Assembly: GCF_024707505.1 (NCBI RefSeq)
Contig: NZ_CP102604.1
Coordinates: forward strand, 4,154,001 to 4,218,000
Reading direction: 5' to 3'
Length of the DNA stretch: 64,000 nucleotides
Origin: Pantoea sp. SOD02
Lineage (GTDB): Bacteria > Pseudomonadota > Gammaproteobacteria > Enterobacterales > Enterobacteriaceae
Shown here: positions 1 to 9,942 of the stretch, piece by piece
Numbering within the stretch: position 1 is the stretch's first letter
Layout of the letters: every line of letters starts with the position of its first letter
Translations under genes and position numbers: made by a program
Notes under the pieces: generated by a model
What the model saw: the letters and a program-made list of their open reading frames with translations, nothing else
The model's database searches: none
Told to the model about the DNA's origin: nothing

Positions 1-509
1 ACACTCAACCAGCGCAGCGACAACAGATAGGAGCTGAGCGCTAAGCTTGCGCCGGCCAGCAGTGGCCCGAGCGTTAAGATCATCCAGTAAACGGCAAAGG
101 AATAGACCATCGGACGCGGCTTATCGCTGCGCCAGATGGCGTTCAATGCGCTATCCACCGAATGCATCAGCAGCAGCGCGGTGACGATCAACCCCACAAT
201 ACCGATCGCCGTCATCTTATTGACGTTAGCGACGAACTGGTCGAGATAACGCTGAATGACGTCACCCGTTGCCGGGATGAAGTTGGTAAAGATGAAGTTC
301 TTCAACTGCACGCTGATATCCGAGAACATCGGAAAAGCAGCAAACAGCGCGAACACCACGGCAATCAGCGGCACCAATGCCAGCAATGAAACGTAGGCGA
401 GATTACCCGCCTGCGTCGTCATGTTGTCATCGTCAATGCGTCGCCACAGCAGTTTTACCCACAAATAAAAGGCATGCGCCGAGTGGCGCAGATGTCGTTG
501 GTTCAGCAC
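1..509 (-). CDS. yihY: YihY/BrkB family inner-membrane protein, 5' part only
   Basis: Reverse-strand reading from a GTG at 509 gives a protein beginning [17 protein letters not shown] and continuing without a stop to the left edge. The visible ~169 residues match the N-terminal half of E. coli YihY as I recall it (about 290 residues), including [13 protein letters not shown] and NAIWRS. At least three hydrophobic segments are visible. YihY belongs to the BrkB family of polytopic inner-membrane proteins, once thought to be RNase BN; the function is unsettled. The GTG directly follows the yihX stop codon (TGA at 510-512) and has no clear Shine-Dalgarno, so translation is probably coupled to yihX. 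The gene is truncated only because the window ends. Confidence 0.88.
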   Translation of the reverse strand, partial: MLNQRHLRHSAHAFYLWVKLLWRRIDDDNMTTQAGNLAYVSLLALVPLIAVVFALFAAFPMFSDISVQLKNFIFTNFIPATGDVIQRYLDQFVANVNKMTAIGIVGLIVTALLLMHSVDSALNAIWRSDKPRPMVYSFAVYWMILTLGPLLAGASLALSSYLLSLRWLS

Positions 510-1106
510 TCAGAGACGACCCGCAAACCAGTCCGGCACGGTTTTTTCATCAACTACCAGCACGCTTTCAATGCCAAGCGCGCGCGCAGCGTCGATATTG
601 GCCTGGTTATCATCGAAAAACACCGCCTGATTGGCCTGATAACCTTCGTGCTGCAGCACATAGTTATAGATGCGCGCCTCCGGCTTACGCATGCCAATAT
701 CCTGCGACATATAAAGATGATCGGCAGCCTGTTGAACATCGGGATATTGGGTTGGCCAGAACTCAAAGTGCAGCTGATTGGTATTGGACAGGATCACTAC
801 GCGCTCGCCATTGGCACGCAGTTTGTTCATGATCGCCAGCGTTTCCGGACGCACGCCGACAAAGACCGCCTGCCAGCCAGCGGTGAATTGCGGATAGCTC
901 AGCGCGATATCCAGCTGGTCGCAGATACGTGCAGCAAATTCCGGATCGCTGATTTCACCGCGTTCGTGTTGCTCAAAAGCCTCATCCATGCGGAAACGAC
1001 TTTGCAGCGTGGATAACGGCACGCGCCCCAAATCGCTCCAGACGCCGAGCACACGATTGAAATCGATATCAACAATCACATTGCCTAAATCAAAGATGTA
1101 CAGCAT
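510..1106 (-). CDS. yihX: HAD-superfamily phosphatase YihX (alpha-D-glucose-1-phosphate phosphatase type)
   Basis: This encodes a 198-residue HAD-like hydrolase. The N-terminus carries the nucleophile motif (FDLGNVIVDID, residues 4-14), motif II is at VVILSNTN and the acidic motif is VFFDDNQANI. In E. coli YihX dephosphorylates alpha-D-glucose-1-phosphate in the cytoplasm. I chose the ATG at 1106 because AGGAGAGG lies just upstream and the protein then starts MLYIFDLGN as in E. coli; a longer reading to 1136 adds ten unconserved residues. It is followed without a gap by yihY, so the two probably form an operon downstream of typA. Confidence 0.93.
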   Translation of the reverse strand: MLYIFDLGNVIVDIDFNRVLGVWSDLGRVPLSTLQSRFRMDEAFEQHERGEISDPEFAARICDQLDIALSYPQFTAGWQAVFVGVRPETLAIMNKLRANGERVVILSNTNQLHFEFWPTQYPDVQQAADHLYMSQDIGMRKPEARIYNYVLQHEGYQANQAVFFDDNQANIDAARALGIESVLVVDEKTVPDWFAGRL

Positions 1107-1245
1107 GACGCCTCTCCTTTTCGTTCCCTGGATCATTCACTTTAGCGGCAAAAGTGGGAGCTGAACAGGGACGAAAGGTGGGAAATCAGTAATCTGGAAG
1201 CGGAGCCAAACTTCATTAAGCGAGCGTTGCAGCGGGTTGCAGGCA

Positions 1246-1272
1246 TAAAAAAGCCCCGCAAGTGCGGGGCTC
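1246..1272 (-). terminator. Intrinsic terminator of typA
   Basis: On the minus strand a stem AGCCCCGCA/TGCGGGGCT is followed by a run of six T. It lies about 20 nt after the typA stop codon. Confidence 0.92.
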
Positions 1273-1290
1273 AATATCAGACTGTTTCGC

Positions 1291-3111
1291 TTACTCTTTG
1301 CTGCCGCGAGAAGAACGCTTACGATCGTTCTCGGTCAGGTGACGTTTACGAATACGGACTGACAACGGAGTCACTTCTACCAGTTCGTCATCATCAATGA
1401 ACTCGATAGCCTGTTCCAGCGTCATTTTCTGCGGTGGAACCAGAGTGGTGGCTTCGTCAGTACCTGACGCACGCATGTTGGTCAGTTTCTTACCGGTCAG
1501 GCAGTTTACTGTCAGGTCGTTAGAACGGCTGTGAATACCGATGATCTGGCCTTCATATACTTCCGCACCGTGACCCAGGAACAGCTTACCGCGATCCTGC
1601 AGACCGAACAGGGCGAACGCGACTGCTTTACCCTGACCGTTTGAGATCAGCACGCCGTTCTGACGCTGGCCCACTTCGCCTGGACGAACGTCGTCATAGT
1701 GGCTGAAGGTGGAGTACAGCAGACCGGTACCTGAAGTCATGGTCATGAATTCGTTACGGAAGCCGATCAGACCACGGCTTGGGATCATGTAGTCAAGACG
1801 TACACGGCCTTTGCCATCTGGATCCATGTTTTTCAGGTCGCCTTTACGCTCACCCATCGCTTGCATCACAGAACCCTGATGGGTTTCTTCGATGTCGAGG
1901 GTCACGTTTTCGAATGGCTCCTGCTTACGGCCTTCGTGCTCACGGAAGATTACTTTCGGACGGGATACCGCCAGCTCGAAACCTTCACGACGCATGTTCT
2001 CGATCAGAACCGACAAGTGCAGCTCACCACGACCAGAAACGCGGAACGCATCCGAATCTTCGGTTTCTTCAACGCGCAGTGCCACGTTGTGTACCAGCTC
2101 TTTGTTCAAACGCTCCAGAATCTGGCGCGAAGTCACGAACTTACCTTCTTTACCGCAGAACGGTGAGGTGTTCACGTTGAAGAACATGGTTACAGTTGGT
2201 TCGTCGACGCTCAGGGCTGGCAACGCTTCCACATTCTGCGTGTCGCAGATGGTGTCAGAGATGTTCAGCTCGCCCAGACCGGTGATCGCGATGATGTCGC
2301 CCGCTTCCGCCAGGGTGCTTTCGATACGCTCCAGACCAAGGTGGCCCAACACTTTACCGACTTTACCGTTACGGGTTTTGCCTTCGCTATCAATGATAGT
2401 GACTTGCTGGTTCGGCTTCACGGTACCGCGCTTGATGCGGCCGATGCCGATCACGCCCAGATAGTTGTTGTAGTCCAGCTGCGAGATTTGCATCTGCAGT
2501 GGCGCTTCAACTTCAACCTGGGGTGGAGAAACGTGGTCAACGATCGCCTGATACAGCGGGGTCATGTCGTCAGCCATGTCGGTGTGTTCCAGACCCGCGA
2601 TACCATTCAGCGCCGAAGCGAAGATGATCGGGAAGTCCAGCTGCTCGTCAGTCGCATCCAGGTTAACGAACAGGTCAAATACCTGATCAACAACCCAATC
2701 AGGACGCGCGCCCGGACGGTCAACTTTGTTGATAACCACAATCGGCTTCAAACCATGAGCAAATGCTTTCTTGGTTACGAAGCGGGTTTGCGGCATAGGG
2801 CCATCCATCGCATCTACAACCAGCAGCACCGAATCCACCATGGACATGACGCGCTCCACTTCACCACCGAAGTCGGCGTGTCCTGGGGTATCAACGATGT
2901 TGATACGGTAGTCATTCCATTTGATGGCGGTGTTTTTTGCGAGGATGGTAATCCCACGCTCTTTCTCCAAATCGTTGGAGTCCATTACGCGCTCAGTCGC
3001 TTCGGTACGAGCATCAAAAGTACCGGACTGTTGGAGCAGCTTGTCAACCAGGGTGGTCTTACCATGGTCAACGTGCGCGATGATGGCGATGTTACGCAAA
3101 TTTTCGATCAC
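1291..3111 (-). CDS. typA: Ribosome-dependent GTPase BipA/TypA
   Basis: This encodes a 606-residue translational GTPase, the same size as E. coli BipA (607). The G domain is N-terminal, with P-loop [10 protein letters not shown] near residues 12-21, DTPGHADF (G3) and [10 protein letters not shown] (G4). EF-G-like domains and the BipA-specific C-terminal domain follow. BipA binds the 70S ribosome at the EF-G site and is implicated in 50S assembly at low temperature and in stress and virulence responses. The gene is transcribed away from glnA; a 440-bp regulatory gap separates their starts. A strong terminator follows the stop codon. Confidence 0.97.
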   Translation of the reverse strand: MIENLRNIAIIAHVDHGKTTLVDKLLQQSGTFDARTEATERVMDSNDLEKERGITILAKNTAIKWNDYRINIVDTPGHADFGGEVERVMSMVDSVLLVVDAMDGPMPQTRFVTKKAFAHGLKPIVVINKVDRPGARPDWVVDQVFDLFVNLDATDEQLDFPIIFASALNGIAGLEHTDMADDMTPLYQAIVDHVSPPQVEVEAPLQMQISQLDYNNYLGVIGIGRIKRGTVKPNQQVTIIDSEGKTRNGKVGKVLGHLGLERIESTLAEAGDIIAITGLGELNISDTICDTQNVEALPALSVDEPTVTMFFNVNTSPFCGKEGKFVTSRQILERLNKELVHNVALRVEETEDSDAFRVSGRGELHLSVLIENMRREGFELAVSRPKVIFREHEGRKQEPFENVTLDIEETHQGSVMQAMGERKGDLKNMDPDGKGRVRLDYMIPSRGLIGFRNEFMTMTSGTGLLYSTFSHYDDVRPGEVGQRQNGVLISNGQGKAVAFALFGLQDRGKLFLGHGAEVYEGQIIGIHSRSNDLTVNCLTGKKLTNMRASGTDEATTLVPPQKMTLEQAIEFIDDDELVEVTPLSVRIRKRHLTENDRKRSSRGSKE

Positions 3112-3261
3112 AGCTTTGCCTCAGGCATTATAGAAATAACGCGGTATTGTACACGGATTAAGCGGAAGACTGAACATGATCACAGATTTCGCCGAAAGTT
3201 TCTCGTAGCGCTGGTTTTTAGCACCGTTTACGGTGCATTAATCTGCACTGCGATGGCAATT

Positions 3262-3310
3262 TGCACCAATTTAGTGCTTAACTTCACCTGTGGCGCACCA
3301 TAACGATGCA
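3262..3310 (+). promoter_or_regulatory. NtrC enhancer sites upstream of glnA
   Basis: Two dyads fit the 17-bp NtrC consensus TGCACYA-N3-TRGTGCA. The stronger is TGCACCAATTTAGTGCT at 3262-3278. A weaker one, CGCACCATAACGATGCA, is at 3294-3310. Their centres lie about 140 and 110 bp before the start site predicted from the sigma-54 promoter. That matches the enhancer positions known for E. coli glnAp2. Confidence 0.85.
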
Positions 3311-3384
3311 TGCAATCCATCCTGGTGCAGCCTTCGACTCACGAAAGGGCGCATTGTAGCGCCATTTTCACCATTGTCATAAAG

Positions 3385-3401
3385 TTGGCACAGAATTCGC
3401 T
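3385..3401 (+). promoter_or_regulatory. Sigma-54 promoter of glnA (glnAp2)
   Basis: TTGGCACAGAATTCGCT carries the invariant GG (-24) and GC (-12) with the required 10-bp spacing. It differs from the E. coli glnAp2 core, as recalled, at one position. Transcription should start near 3412. NtrC bound at the upstream enhancers would activate it under nitrogen limitation. Confidence 0.92.
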
Positions 3402-3550
3402 TTATATATTTTAAGCGAAAACGACAGTTATAAAACGGTTGATAGAGCTTGCCGAGATCTTTGGTTAGGAATGGTCAGCAGTCGTGACACATTCCCGGCA
3501 ACGAAGTTCTCTCACCATGACGATAATGACCATTTCCAGGAGAGTTGAGT

Positions 3551-4960
3551 ATGTCCGCTGAACACGTTCTCTCGATGATGAACGAGCATGAAGTTAAGTT
3601 TGTTGACCTGCGTTTTACCGATACCAAAGGTAAAGAACAGCACGTTACTATCCCTGCTCACCAGGTTAACGCTGACTTCTTCGAAGAAGGCAAAATGTTC
3701 GATGGCTCCTCCATCGGTGGCTGGAAAGGCATTAACGAATCAGACATGGTGCTGATGCCGGATGCAACCACTGCAGTAATGGATCCGTTCTTCGAAGACT
3801 CGACCCTGATCATCCGTTGCGACATCCTTGAGCCAGGCACACTGCAGGGCTACGACCGTGACCCACGCTCCATTGCTAAGCGTGCAGAAGAGTTCCTGCG
3901 TTCTTCAGGCATCGCGGATACCGTGCTGTTTGGACCAGAGCCAGAGTTCTTCCTGTTCGATGACATCCGTTTCGGTTCTTCTACTTCAGGTTCACACGTT
4001 GCTATCGACGATATCGAAGCAGCATGGAACACCGGTAAAGAGTACGAAGGCGGTAACAAAGGTCACCGTCCAGGTCTGAAAGGCGGTTACTTCCCAGTGC
4101 CACCGGTTGACTCAGCACAGGACATCCGTTCTGCCATGTGTCTGACCATGGAGCAGATGGGTCTGGTGGTTGAAGCACATCACCACGAAGTAGCAACTGC
4201 TGGTCAGAACGAAGTGGCAACCCGCTTCAACACCATGACCAAAAAAGCTGACGAAATTCAGATCTACAAATACGTGGTGCACAACGTTGCTCACGCGTAC
4301 GGCAAAACTGCAACCTTCATGCCTAAGCCAATGTTCGGCGATAACGGTTCTGGTATGCACTGCCACATGTCCCTGTCAAAAGGCGGCGTGAACCTGTTCT
4401 CTGGCGACAAGTACGGCGGCCTGTCCGAAACTGCTCTGTTCTACATCGGCGGTATCATCAAGCACGCTAAAGCGATCAATGCCCTGGCGAACCCAACCAC
4501 CAACTCATACAAGCGTCTGGTTCCAGGCTACGAAGCACCCGTTATGCTGGCTTACTCTGCCCGTAACCGTTCTGCTTCTATCCGTATTCCAGTGGTTGCT
4601 AGCCCGAAAGCACGTCGTATCGAAGCACGCTTCCCGGATCCAGCGGCTAACCCATACCTGGCATTCACCGCGCTGCTGATGGCCGGTCTTGATGGCGTTA
4701 TCAACAAGATCCACCCTGGCGATGCGATGGACAAAAACCTGTATGACCTGCCTCCGGAAGAAGAAGCTGAGATTCCAAAAGTTGCAGGTTCTCTGGAAGA
4801 AGCACTGAACGCACTGAACGAAGACCGCGAGTTCCTGACCCGTGGCGGCGTGTTCACTGATGACGCTATCGATGCATACATCGAACTGCGTAAGCCAGAC
4901 GTTGACCGCGTGCGTATGACTCCGCACCCAGTTGAGTTCGAACTGTACTACAGCGTTTAA
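3551..4960 (+). CDS. glnA: Glutamine synthetase, type I-beta
   Basis: This enzyme makes glutamine from glutamate, ammonia and ATP in the cytoplasm and is the main ammonia-assimilating enzyme when nitrogen is scarce. The 469 residues are collinear with E. coli GlnA along the whole length. Visible hallmarks are the [10 protein letters not shown] segment, [19 protein letters not shown], and NLYDLPPEE with the tyrosine that is adenylylated in the enterobacterial enzyme. The ATG at 3551 is preceded by AGGAG eight bases away; an in-frame TTG at 3545 would add two residues and is less likely. glnA leads the glnALG operon under sigma-54/NtrC control and is followed by a repeat and a terminator, so glnLG expression is partly separate. 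Confidence 0.98.
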   Translation: MSAEHVLSMMNEHEVKFVDLRFTDTKGKEQHVTIPAHQVNADFFEEGKMFDGSSIGGWKGINESDMVLMPDATTAVMDPFFEDSTLIIRCDILEPGTLQGYDRDPRSIAKRAEEFLRSSGIADTVLFGPEPEFFLFDDIRFGSSTSGSHVAIDDIEAAWNTGKEYEGGNKGHRPGLKGGYFPVPPVDSAQDIRSAMCLTMEQMGLVVEAHHHEVATAGQNEVATRFNTMTKKADEIQIYKYVVHNVAHAYGKTATFMPKPMFGDNGSGMHCHMSLSKGGVNLFSGDKYGGLSETALFYIGGIIKHAKAINALANPTTNSYKRLVPGYEAPVMLAYSARNRSASIRIPVVASPKARRIEARFPDPAANPYLAFTALLMAGLDGVINKIHPGDAMDKNLYDLPPEEEAEIPKVAGSLEEALNALNEDREFLTRGGVFTDDAIDAYIELRKPDVDRVRMTPHPVEFELYYSV

Positions 4961-4967
4961 TCAGCAT

Positions 4968-5098
4968 TAAAGATTCGCGGATTTTGCATCGCCGCAAGGC
5001 GGCAATCGAGAGAATCCCGGGGAGCTGAGATAACTCAGTGACTCGGGTGAACGAGTGCAGCCAACGCAGCGGCGGTGTAAAAGACGCCGAAGATTTTA
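4968..5098 (+). repeat. ERIC-type intergenic repeat, diverged copy, in the glnA 3' region
   Basis: The segment shares the ERIC core with the clearer copy at 54167-54291: AAGGCGGCAA, then a GAATCC...GGAGCT block, AGTGACT, GGGTGA and CAGCCAACGCA in the same order and spacing. Its ends are imperfect inverted repeats (for example GGCGTCTTTTAC against GCGGATTTTGCAT). It is roughly 130 bp long; the boundaries are estimated by aligning it to the other copy. It lies between the glnA stop codon and the glnA terminator, so it is transcribed as part of the glnA 3' untranslated region. Confidence 0.8.
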
Positions 5099-5116
5099 TA
5101 TTGCCGTGGAAACTTT

Positions 5117-5141
5117 AGCCCATCTCCGGATGGGCTTTTTT
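5117..5141 (+). terminator. Intrinsic terminator after glnA
   Basis: Stem AGCCCATC/GATGGGCT with a 4-nt loop, followed by six T. It should end most glnA transcripts; read-through would feed glnLG. Confidence 0.9.
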
Positions 5142-5187
5142 CTCCGCGCATTCATGGTTCGAAGCACAGATTTCCGTCCTGAAAGGC

Positions 5188-5209
5188 TATAATGCACTAA
5201 ATTAGTGCA
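5188..5209 (+). promoter_or_regulatory. glnL promoter -10 with overlapping NtrC site
   Basis: A TATAAT hexamer at 5188-5193 overlaps TGCACTAAATTAGTGCA (5193-5209), a perfect 17-bp dyad of NtrC type. This reproduces the E. coli glnLp arrangement, where NtrC represses the promoter. No good -35 is visible. Confidence 0.85.
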
Positions 5210-5221
5210 GAGGAACGCTGT

Positions 5222-6271
5222 ATGGCAACTGGCACGCTGCCCGACGCGGGGCAGATTCTCAACTCCCTGATCAACAGTATTTTGCTGGTCGATAACGATT
5301 TAGTTATCCATTACGCCAATCCGGCGGCTCAGCAATTACTGGCGCAAAGCTCACGTAAATTGTTCGGCACGCCATTACCGGAATTAACCGGCTATTTTTC
5401 GCTGAATATTGAGGTGATGAGCGAGAGTCTCGGAGCTGGCCAGGGCTTTACCGATAGCGAAGTCACGTTGGTGGTTGATGGCCGCGCGCACATTATGTCG
5501 CTCACGGCACAGCGCTTACCGGATGGCTTTATTCTGCTGGAAATGGCGCCGATGGATAATCAACGTCGTCTCAGCCAGGAACAAATTCAGCATGCTCAGC
5601 AGGTCGCTGCCCGCGATTTAGTGCGCGGTTTGGCGCATGAAATCAAAAACCCGCTGGGAGGATTACGTGGCGCCGCGCAGTTGCTGACTCGCGCGTTACC
5701 CGATCCTTCCCTGCATGAATATACGCGCATCATCATTGAGCAAGCCGACCGACTGCGTAATCTGGTCGATCGCCTGCTCGGCCCGCAACAGCCGGGCTTG
5801 CACGTAACGCAAAGCATTCATCAGGTCGCCGAGCGCGTGGTGAATCTGGTGTCGATGGAGTTGCCGGATAACGTCTCGCTGGTGCGTGATTACGATCCAA
5901 GCCTGCCGGAACTGCCGCACGATCCCGACCAGATTGAACAGGTGCTGTTGAATGTGGTGCGTAACGCCCTGCAAGCTTTAGGCGATGAAGGCGGCACCAT
6001 TGTGATTCGCACGCGTACTGCCTTCCAGCTCACGCTGCACGGCACGCGTTACCGTTTAGTTGCACGTATTGATATTGAAGATGATGGCCCAGGGATTCCG
6101 GCCCAGCTACAAGACACCCTGTTCTATCCGATGGTTAGCGGACGCGAAGGCGGCACCGGTTTAGGTCTGTCCATCGCCCGTAGCCTGATCGATCAGCATT
6201 CAGGGAAAATAGAATTTAACAGTTGGCCAGGACACACCGAATTCTCGGTTTACCTGCCTATTCGCCAGTGA
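5222..6271 (+). CDS. glnL: Nitrogen regulation sensor kinase NtrB
   Basis: This 349-residue soluble histidine kinase/phosphatase controls NtrC in response to PII (GlnB). An N-terminal PAS domain (residues ~10-120) precedes the H-box [12 protein letters not shown] with the phosphorylated histidine near residue 139. The N-box is [11 protein letters not shown], and the G-boxes DDGPGIP and [10 protein letters not shown] follow. There are no membrane segments, as expected for NtrB. It lies 12 bp after an NtrC-type dyad and 7 bp before glnG, with which it is surely cotranscribed. Confidence 0.97.
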   Translation: MATGTLPDAGQILNSLINSILLVDNDLVIHYANPAAQQLLAQSSRKLFGTPLPELTGYFSLNIEVMSESLGAGQGFTDSEVTLVVDGRAHIMSLTAQRLPDGFILLEMAPMDNQRRLSQEQIQHAQQVAARDLVRGLAHEIKNPLGGLRGAAQLLTRALPDPSLHEYTRIIIEQADRLRNLVDRLLGPQQPGLHVTQSIHQVAERVVNLVSMELPDNVSLVRDYDPSLPELPHDPDQIEQVLLNVVRNALQALGDEGGTIVIRTRTAFQLTLHGTRYRLVARIDIEDDGPGIPAQLQDTLFYPMVSGREGGTGLGLSIARSLIDQHSGKIEFNSWPGHTEFSVYLPIRQ

Positions 6272-6278
6272 GGTTTCT

Positions 6279-7688
6279 ATGCAACGAGGGATAGTCTGGA
6301 TCGTCGATGACGATAGCTCCATCCGCTGGGTGCTTGAAAGGGCACTCACTGGAGCCGGTTTGAGCTGTGCAACCTTTGACAGCGCTAACGAGGTATTGGA
6401 CGCGCTCGCAAGCAAAACCCCAGACGTATTATTGTCAGACATTCGTATGCCTGGCATGGATGGACTTGCGCTGCTGAAACAGATTAAGCAGCGCCATCCG
6501 ATGCTGCCGGTCATCATTATGACCGCGCACTCCGATCTGGATGCCGCCGTCAGCGCTTATCAGCAAGGTGCGTTTGATTACCTGCCAAAGCCGTTTGATA
6601 TTGATGAAGCGGTGGCGCTGGTTGAGCGTGCGATTAGCCATTATCAGGAACAGCAGCAGCCGCGTAATCAGCCCGTCAGCGGCCCGACCACCGACATTAT
6701 CGGCGAAGCGCCGGCCATGCAGGATGTGTTCCGCATCATTGGTCGTCTTTCACGCTCCTCAATTAGCGTGCTGATCAACGGTGAATCCGGTACCGGTAAA
6801 GAGTTGGTGGCACATGCGCTGCATCGTCATAGTCCGCGTGCGAAGTCCCCTTTTATCGCGCTGAACATGGCGGCGATACCCAAAGATTTGATTGAATCAG
6901 AGCTGTTTGGTCACGAGAAAGGCGCATTTACCGGTGCTAACCAGATTCGTCAGGGACGTTTTGAGCAAGCCGATGGCGGCACGCTGTTCCTCGATGAAAT
7001 TGGTGATATGCCGCTTGATGTGCAAACCCGCTTATTGCGCGTTTTGGCCGATGGCCAGTTTTATCGCGTTGGCGGCTATGCGCCGGTGAAAGTGGATGTG
7101 CGTATCATCGCGGCAACCCACCAAAATCTTGAGCTGCGCGTGCAGGAAGGCAAATTCCGTGAAGACTTGTTCCATCGTCTTAACGTGATTCGCGTTCATC
7201 TGCCGCCGCTGCGTGAACGCCGCGAAGATATTCCGCGCCTGGCGCGTTACTTCCTGCAGGTCGCTGCGCGTGAGTTAGGCGTGGAAGCGAAGATTTTGCA
7301 TCCGGAAACTGAAACCGCGCTGACGCGTCTGCATTGGTCCGGTAACGTGCGCCAGCTGGAAAATACCTGTCGCTGGTTGACGGTGATGGCAGCTGGCCAG
7401 GAAGTATTGATTCAGGATCTGCCGCCTGAACTGTTTGAATCCAGCACACCAGACAATCCGGTGCAGTCGTTGCCGGACAGCTGGGCTACGCTGCTGGCGC
7501 AGTGGGCAGATCGCGCCTTGCGTTCCGGTCATCAAAACCTGTTGTCGGAAGCACAGCCGGAGATGGAGCGCACGCTGCTCACCACAGCGCTGCGTCACAC
7601 GCAAGGGCACAAACAGGAAGCGGCACGCTTGCTCGGCTGGGGACGTAATACCTTGACGCGTAAGTTGAAAGAGCTGGGAATGGAATAA
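6279..7688 (+). CDS. glnG: Nitrogen regulation response regulator NtrC
   Basis: This 469-residue sigma-54 activator has three parts. The receiver domain spans residues ~1-120, with acidic pocket D11/D12 and phospho-acceptor D54 in LLSDIRMPG. The AAA+ domain has Walker A GESGTGKE and the sigma-54-contacting GAFTGA loop. The C-terminal Fis-type helix-turn-helix ends in [20 protein letters not shown]. Phosphorylated NtrC activates glnAp2 and other nitrogen-limitation promoters. Binding sites are visible upstream of glnA and of glnL, giving autoregulation of the operon. The length equals that of E. coli NtrC. Confidence 0.98.
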   Translation: MQRGIVWIVDDDSSIRWVLERALTGAGLSCATFDSANEVLDALASKTPDVLLSDIRMPGMDGLALLKQIKQRHPMLPVIIMTAHSDLDAAVSAYQQGAFDYLPKPFDIDEAVALVERAISHYQEQQQPRNQPVSGPTTDIIGEAPAMQDVFRIIGRLSRSSISVLINGESGTGKELVAHALHRHSPRAKSPFIALNMAAIPKDLIESELFGHEKGAFTGANQIRQGRFEQADGGTLFLDEIGDMPLDVQTRLLRVLADGQFYRVGGYAPVKVDVRIIAATHQNLELRVQEGKFREDLFHRLNVIRVHLPPLRERREDIPRLARYFLQVAARELGVEAKILHPETETALTRLHWSGNVRQLENTCRWLTVMAAGQEVLIQDLPPELFESSTPDNPVQSLPDSWATLLAQWADRALRSGHQNLLSEAQPEMERTLLTTALRHTQGHKQEAARLLGWGRNTLTRKLKELGME

Positions 7689-7713
7689 CGCGCACGTTGT
7701 GCGTGTTAATACA

Positions 7714-7740
7714 GGGGAGCGAATGGGCTCCCCTTTTTTA
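7714..7740 (+). terminator. Terminator between glnG and hemN
   Basis: GGGGAGC, a short loop, GCTCCCC and then six T. It ends the glnALG operon and abuts the hemN stop codon, which is on the opposite strand. Confidence 0.88.
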
Positions 7741-9111
7741 TATCACTCGCGAGAACTGCTGCATGCGCACCTTTTGGCGCATATACACATCGAAGCACAT
7801 ACAGATGTTTCGAATCAGCAAACGGCCGACGCCAGTAACGTGCAGGCTGCGACCGCGCTGCTCCACTAATCCATCCGCCACCAGCGGCGCTAACAGCGCT
7901 AAATCCTCGGCAAAATAACGTTCAAACTCAATCGGGTATTGCGCTTCTATCGCGGTAAAATCCAGTGCGAAATTGCAGATTAAGGCTTTAATCACATCGC
8001 GGCGCAAACCATCATCGTCACTCAACGTGAGCCCGCGCCACAGCGCATTGCCGCGCTGCTCGACATCTGCGTAATAGGCTTTCAACTCTTTGTGATTTTG
8101 CGCATAGCTGTCGCCCAGCATACTGATGGCCGACACGCCCAAACCGAGCAAATCGGTTTCGCCCTGCGTGGTGTAGCCCTGAAAATTACGATGCAGTTCG
8201 CCGGCGCGTTGTGCCACCGCCAGTTCATCATCCGGACGCGCGAAATGATCCATGCCGATAAACTGGTAACCTTCGCCGGTTAAGGTGGCGATGGTTTGCT
8301 GCAGGATTTGCAGTTTCTGTGCGGCGCCTGGCAGCTCGTCATCTTTAATCTTGCGCTGCGCAGCGAACAGCGCTGGCATGTGCGCATAGTTGAAGACGCT
8401 GAGGCGATCGGGATTGATTGCAATAACGCGCTGTAAAGTGAAGGCGAAGCTTTCCGGCGTCTGCAGCGGCAAGCCATAAATCAGATCGAGGCTAACCGAA
8501 CGGAAGCCCCGCTCACGCGCACGCTGCACCAGCGCAAAGATGGTTTCTTCATCCTGCACACGATTCACGCGCTCCTGCACCGCTTTATTAAAGTCCTGCA
8601 CGCCCATGCTCAGACGATTAAAACCTTCCGCGCGCAGATGATCGATCATCTCCAGTTCGATTTCACGCGGATCAACCTCGATCGACATTTCGACATCATC
8701 GGCAATGGTAAAATGATCGCGTAGCAGCGCCACCAGCCGGCTCACCTGCTGCTGGTTGAGGAATGTCGGCGTACCGCCGCCCCAATGCAGTTGAGTGACG
8801 CTGCGCCCCGCAAACAAGGGCGCACGCTGGCGGATTTCCTGCTCCAGTACATCGAGGTAGCGATCGGCTTTATGCAGCTGGCGCGTCACGATTTTATTGC
8901 AGCCGCAGAAGTAGCAAAGACGATGGCAAAACGGAATATGCACATACAGCGATAGAGGACGATCGGGATAGCGCTGCACGGCGTGCTGAAAATCTGCCTC
9001 GCCAAAGTTCTCACTAAACTCAAGCGCGGTGGGATAAGAGGTATAGCGTGGGCCAGCGTAATTGTATTTTTCGATGAGGCGCTGATCCCAATCAATCTGC
9101 TGCGATGACAT
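7738..9111 (-). CDS. hemN: Oxygen-independent coproporphyrinogen III dehydrogenase
   Basis: This is a radical SAM enzyme that decarboxylates two propionate side chains of coproporphyrinogen III to give protoporphyrinogen IX without oxygen, in haem synthesis. The cluster motif CHRLCYFCGC (CX3CX2CXC) lies near residue 62, followed by HWGGGTPTF. The C-terminal HemN domain ends MQQFSRVI as in E. coli. The ATG at 9111 (457 residues, same as E. coli) is preceded by AAGGAG; a GTG at 9117 would add two residues. The upstream small ORF stops at 9114, and its last codons form this Shine-Dalgarno, so coupling is likely. Confidence 0.97.
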   Translation of the reverse strand: MSSQQIDWDQRLIEKYNYAGPRYTSYPTALEFSENFGEADFQHAVQRYPDRPLSLYVHIPFCHRLCYFCGCNKIVTRQLHKADRYLDVLEQEIRQRAPLFAGRSVTQLHWGGGTPTFLNQQQVSRLVALLRDHFTIADDVEMSIEVDPREIELEMIDHLRAEGFNRLSMGVQDFNKAVQERVNRVQDEETIFALVQRARERGFRSVSLDLIYGLPLQTPESFAFTLQRVIAINPDRLSVFNYAHMPALFAAQRKIKDDELPGAAQKLQILQQTIATLTGEGYQFIGMDHFARPDDELAVAQRAGELHRNFQGYTTQGETDLLGLGVSAISMLGDSYAQNHKELKAYYADVEQRGNALWRGLTLSDDDGLRRDVIKALICNFALDFTAIEAQYPIEFERYFAEDLALLAPLVADGLVEQRGRSLHVTGVGRLLIRNICMCFDVYMRQKVRMQQFSRVI

Positions 9112-9113
9112 GC

Positions 9114-9290
9114 TCACTCCTTACGGTGACGTCGTCTGAGAGAGGGTCGCGTAGCAGAAGAGTGGACGAAGCGATGGGCTGAACGCCGACGTAAACGCGA
9201 CTTCAGACGCGACAGGCGGCGTAGTTTAAACAATAACCAGAGCAGATAACATGTCAGTAGCAGCGCGAAAATTGATCCAGGCCAAAACAT
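9114..9290 (-). CDS. Putative small basic membrane protein, 58 residues
   Basis: An ATG at 9290 opens a 58-codon frame that stops at 9114-9116. Residues 1-21 (MFWPGSIFALLLTCYLLWLL then F) look like one transmembrane helix. Residues 22-58 are strongly basic, with about fifteen Arg and four Lys, and would face the cytoplasm by the positive-inside rule. The final codons AAG-GAG-TGA double as the Shine-Dalgarno of hemN, two bases before its ATG, which suggests translational coupling. A weak CAGG lies nine bases before the start. I cannot assign a family or name. The frame sits alone in the 230-bp yihI-hemN gap, which has no other explanation. Support is from structure and context only. Confidence 0.6.
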   Translation of the reverse strand: MFWPGSIFALLLTCYLLWLLFKLRRLSRLKSRLRRRSAHRFVHSSATRPSLRRRHRKE

Positions 9291-9310
9291 AGGTGAATAC
9301 CTGTTTAGCG

Positions 9311-9334
9311 CGGCATGCGCGAAAACGCATGCCG
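9311..9334 (-). other. Hairpin between yihI and the small ORF
   Basis: A CGGCATGCG/CGCATGCCG inverted repeat with a loop of about 6 nt lies between the yihI stop and the small ORF. No T-run follows on the minus strand, so it is more likely an mRNA-stabilising stem than a terminator. Confidence 0.5.
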
Positions 9335-9347
9335 ATCAAGATTGGCC

Positions 9348-9869
9348 TTAATTGCCTTTGAGCAGGCGCATCATATCTTCTTCGGCCTGCTCATCTTCCG
9401 CTTCGTCATCCAGCGCGATGCCCAGCGTTTCCATTAGCTCGTCAATGCGGTCTAAGGTTTGATCCAGCCAGGCCTGATCTTCGCCACTCAGGGTTTCACC
9501 GTTTTCCAGGCGATCCAGCAGCGTATCCAGACGTTCGTCATTTTCCAACTTCGCCAGCTCTTCTTGCGGCGTCAGGCGGACTTTTTCCACTTTTGGCTTT
9601 GGTTTCGCTTCAGGCTTTTTCGCCGGCTGGGTTTTACCATCAGCGACTAATGCGATCGGCGTTTTGCTGCCCAGGCGTGGATCCTGAGCTTTTTTACCCT
9701 GACCTTTGCCAGCGGTTTGCGTTTCCGGATTGGCACGGCTGCCAGATTTATGGCCGCTATGCTTTTTATCGCGTTTGCGATCGCGCGCTTCCTGATTAAG
9801 ATCTTCACGCGATTTGCGTTTGGCTTTCGCAGCAGGTTTGCCACGCGGGGCTGATGCAGGTTGCTTCAT
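9348..9869 (-). CDS. yihI: Der GTPase-activating protein YihI
   Basis: In E. coli YihI binds the double GTPase Der (EngA), stimulates its GTP hydrolysis and so tunes 50S subunit maturation. This 173-residue copy (E. coli 169) has the typical layout. The first ~100 residues are disordered and Lys/Arg/Pro-rich ([26 protein letters not shown]). A short helical, acidic C-terminal part follows ([17 protein letters not shown] and onward). The ATG at 9869 is the only good start. It follows the CsrC-type RNA on the same strand and precedes the small ORF and hemN. Confidence 0.93.
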   Translation of the reverse strand: MKQPASAPRGKPAAKAKRKSREDLNQEARDRKRDKKHSGHKSGSRANPETQTAGKGQGKKAQDPRLGSKTPIALVADGKTQPAKKPEAKPKPKVEKVRLTPQEELAKLENDERLDTLLDRLENGETLSGEDQAWLDQTLDRIDELMETLGIALDDEAEDEQAEEDMMRLLKGN

Positions 9870-9942
9870 GGTGTCCGGTCTCGGCGGTGCTTTGTGAGTT
9901 CAGTATAGAATTGCGGCGAAATCTAGCAGAAAGTAAGCAAAG

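Noticed and set aside
2341..3303. 320-codon plus-strand frame opposite typA
   Set aside because: It lies antisense to a fully conserved GTPase gene, has no family features, and is a by-product of biased codon third positions.
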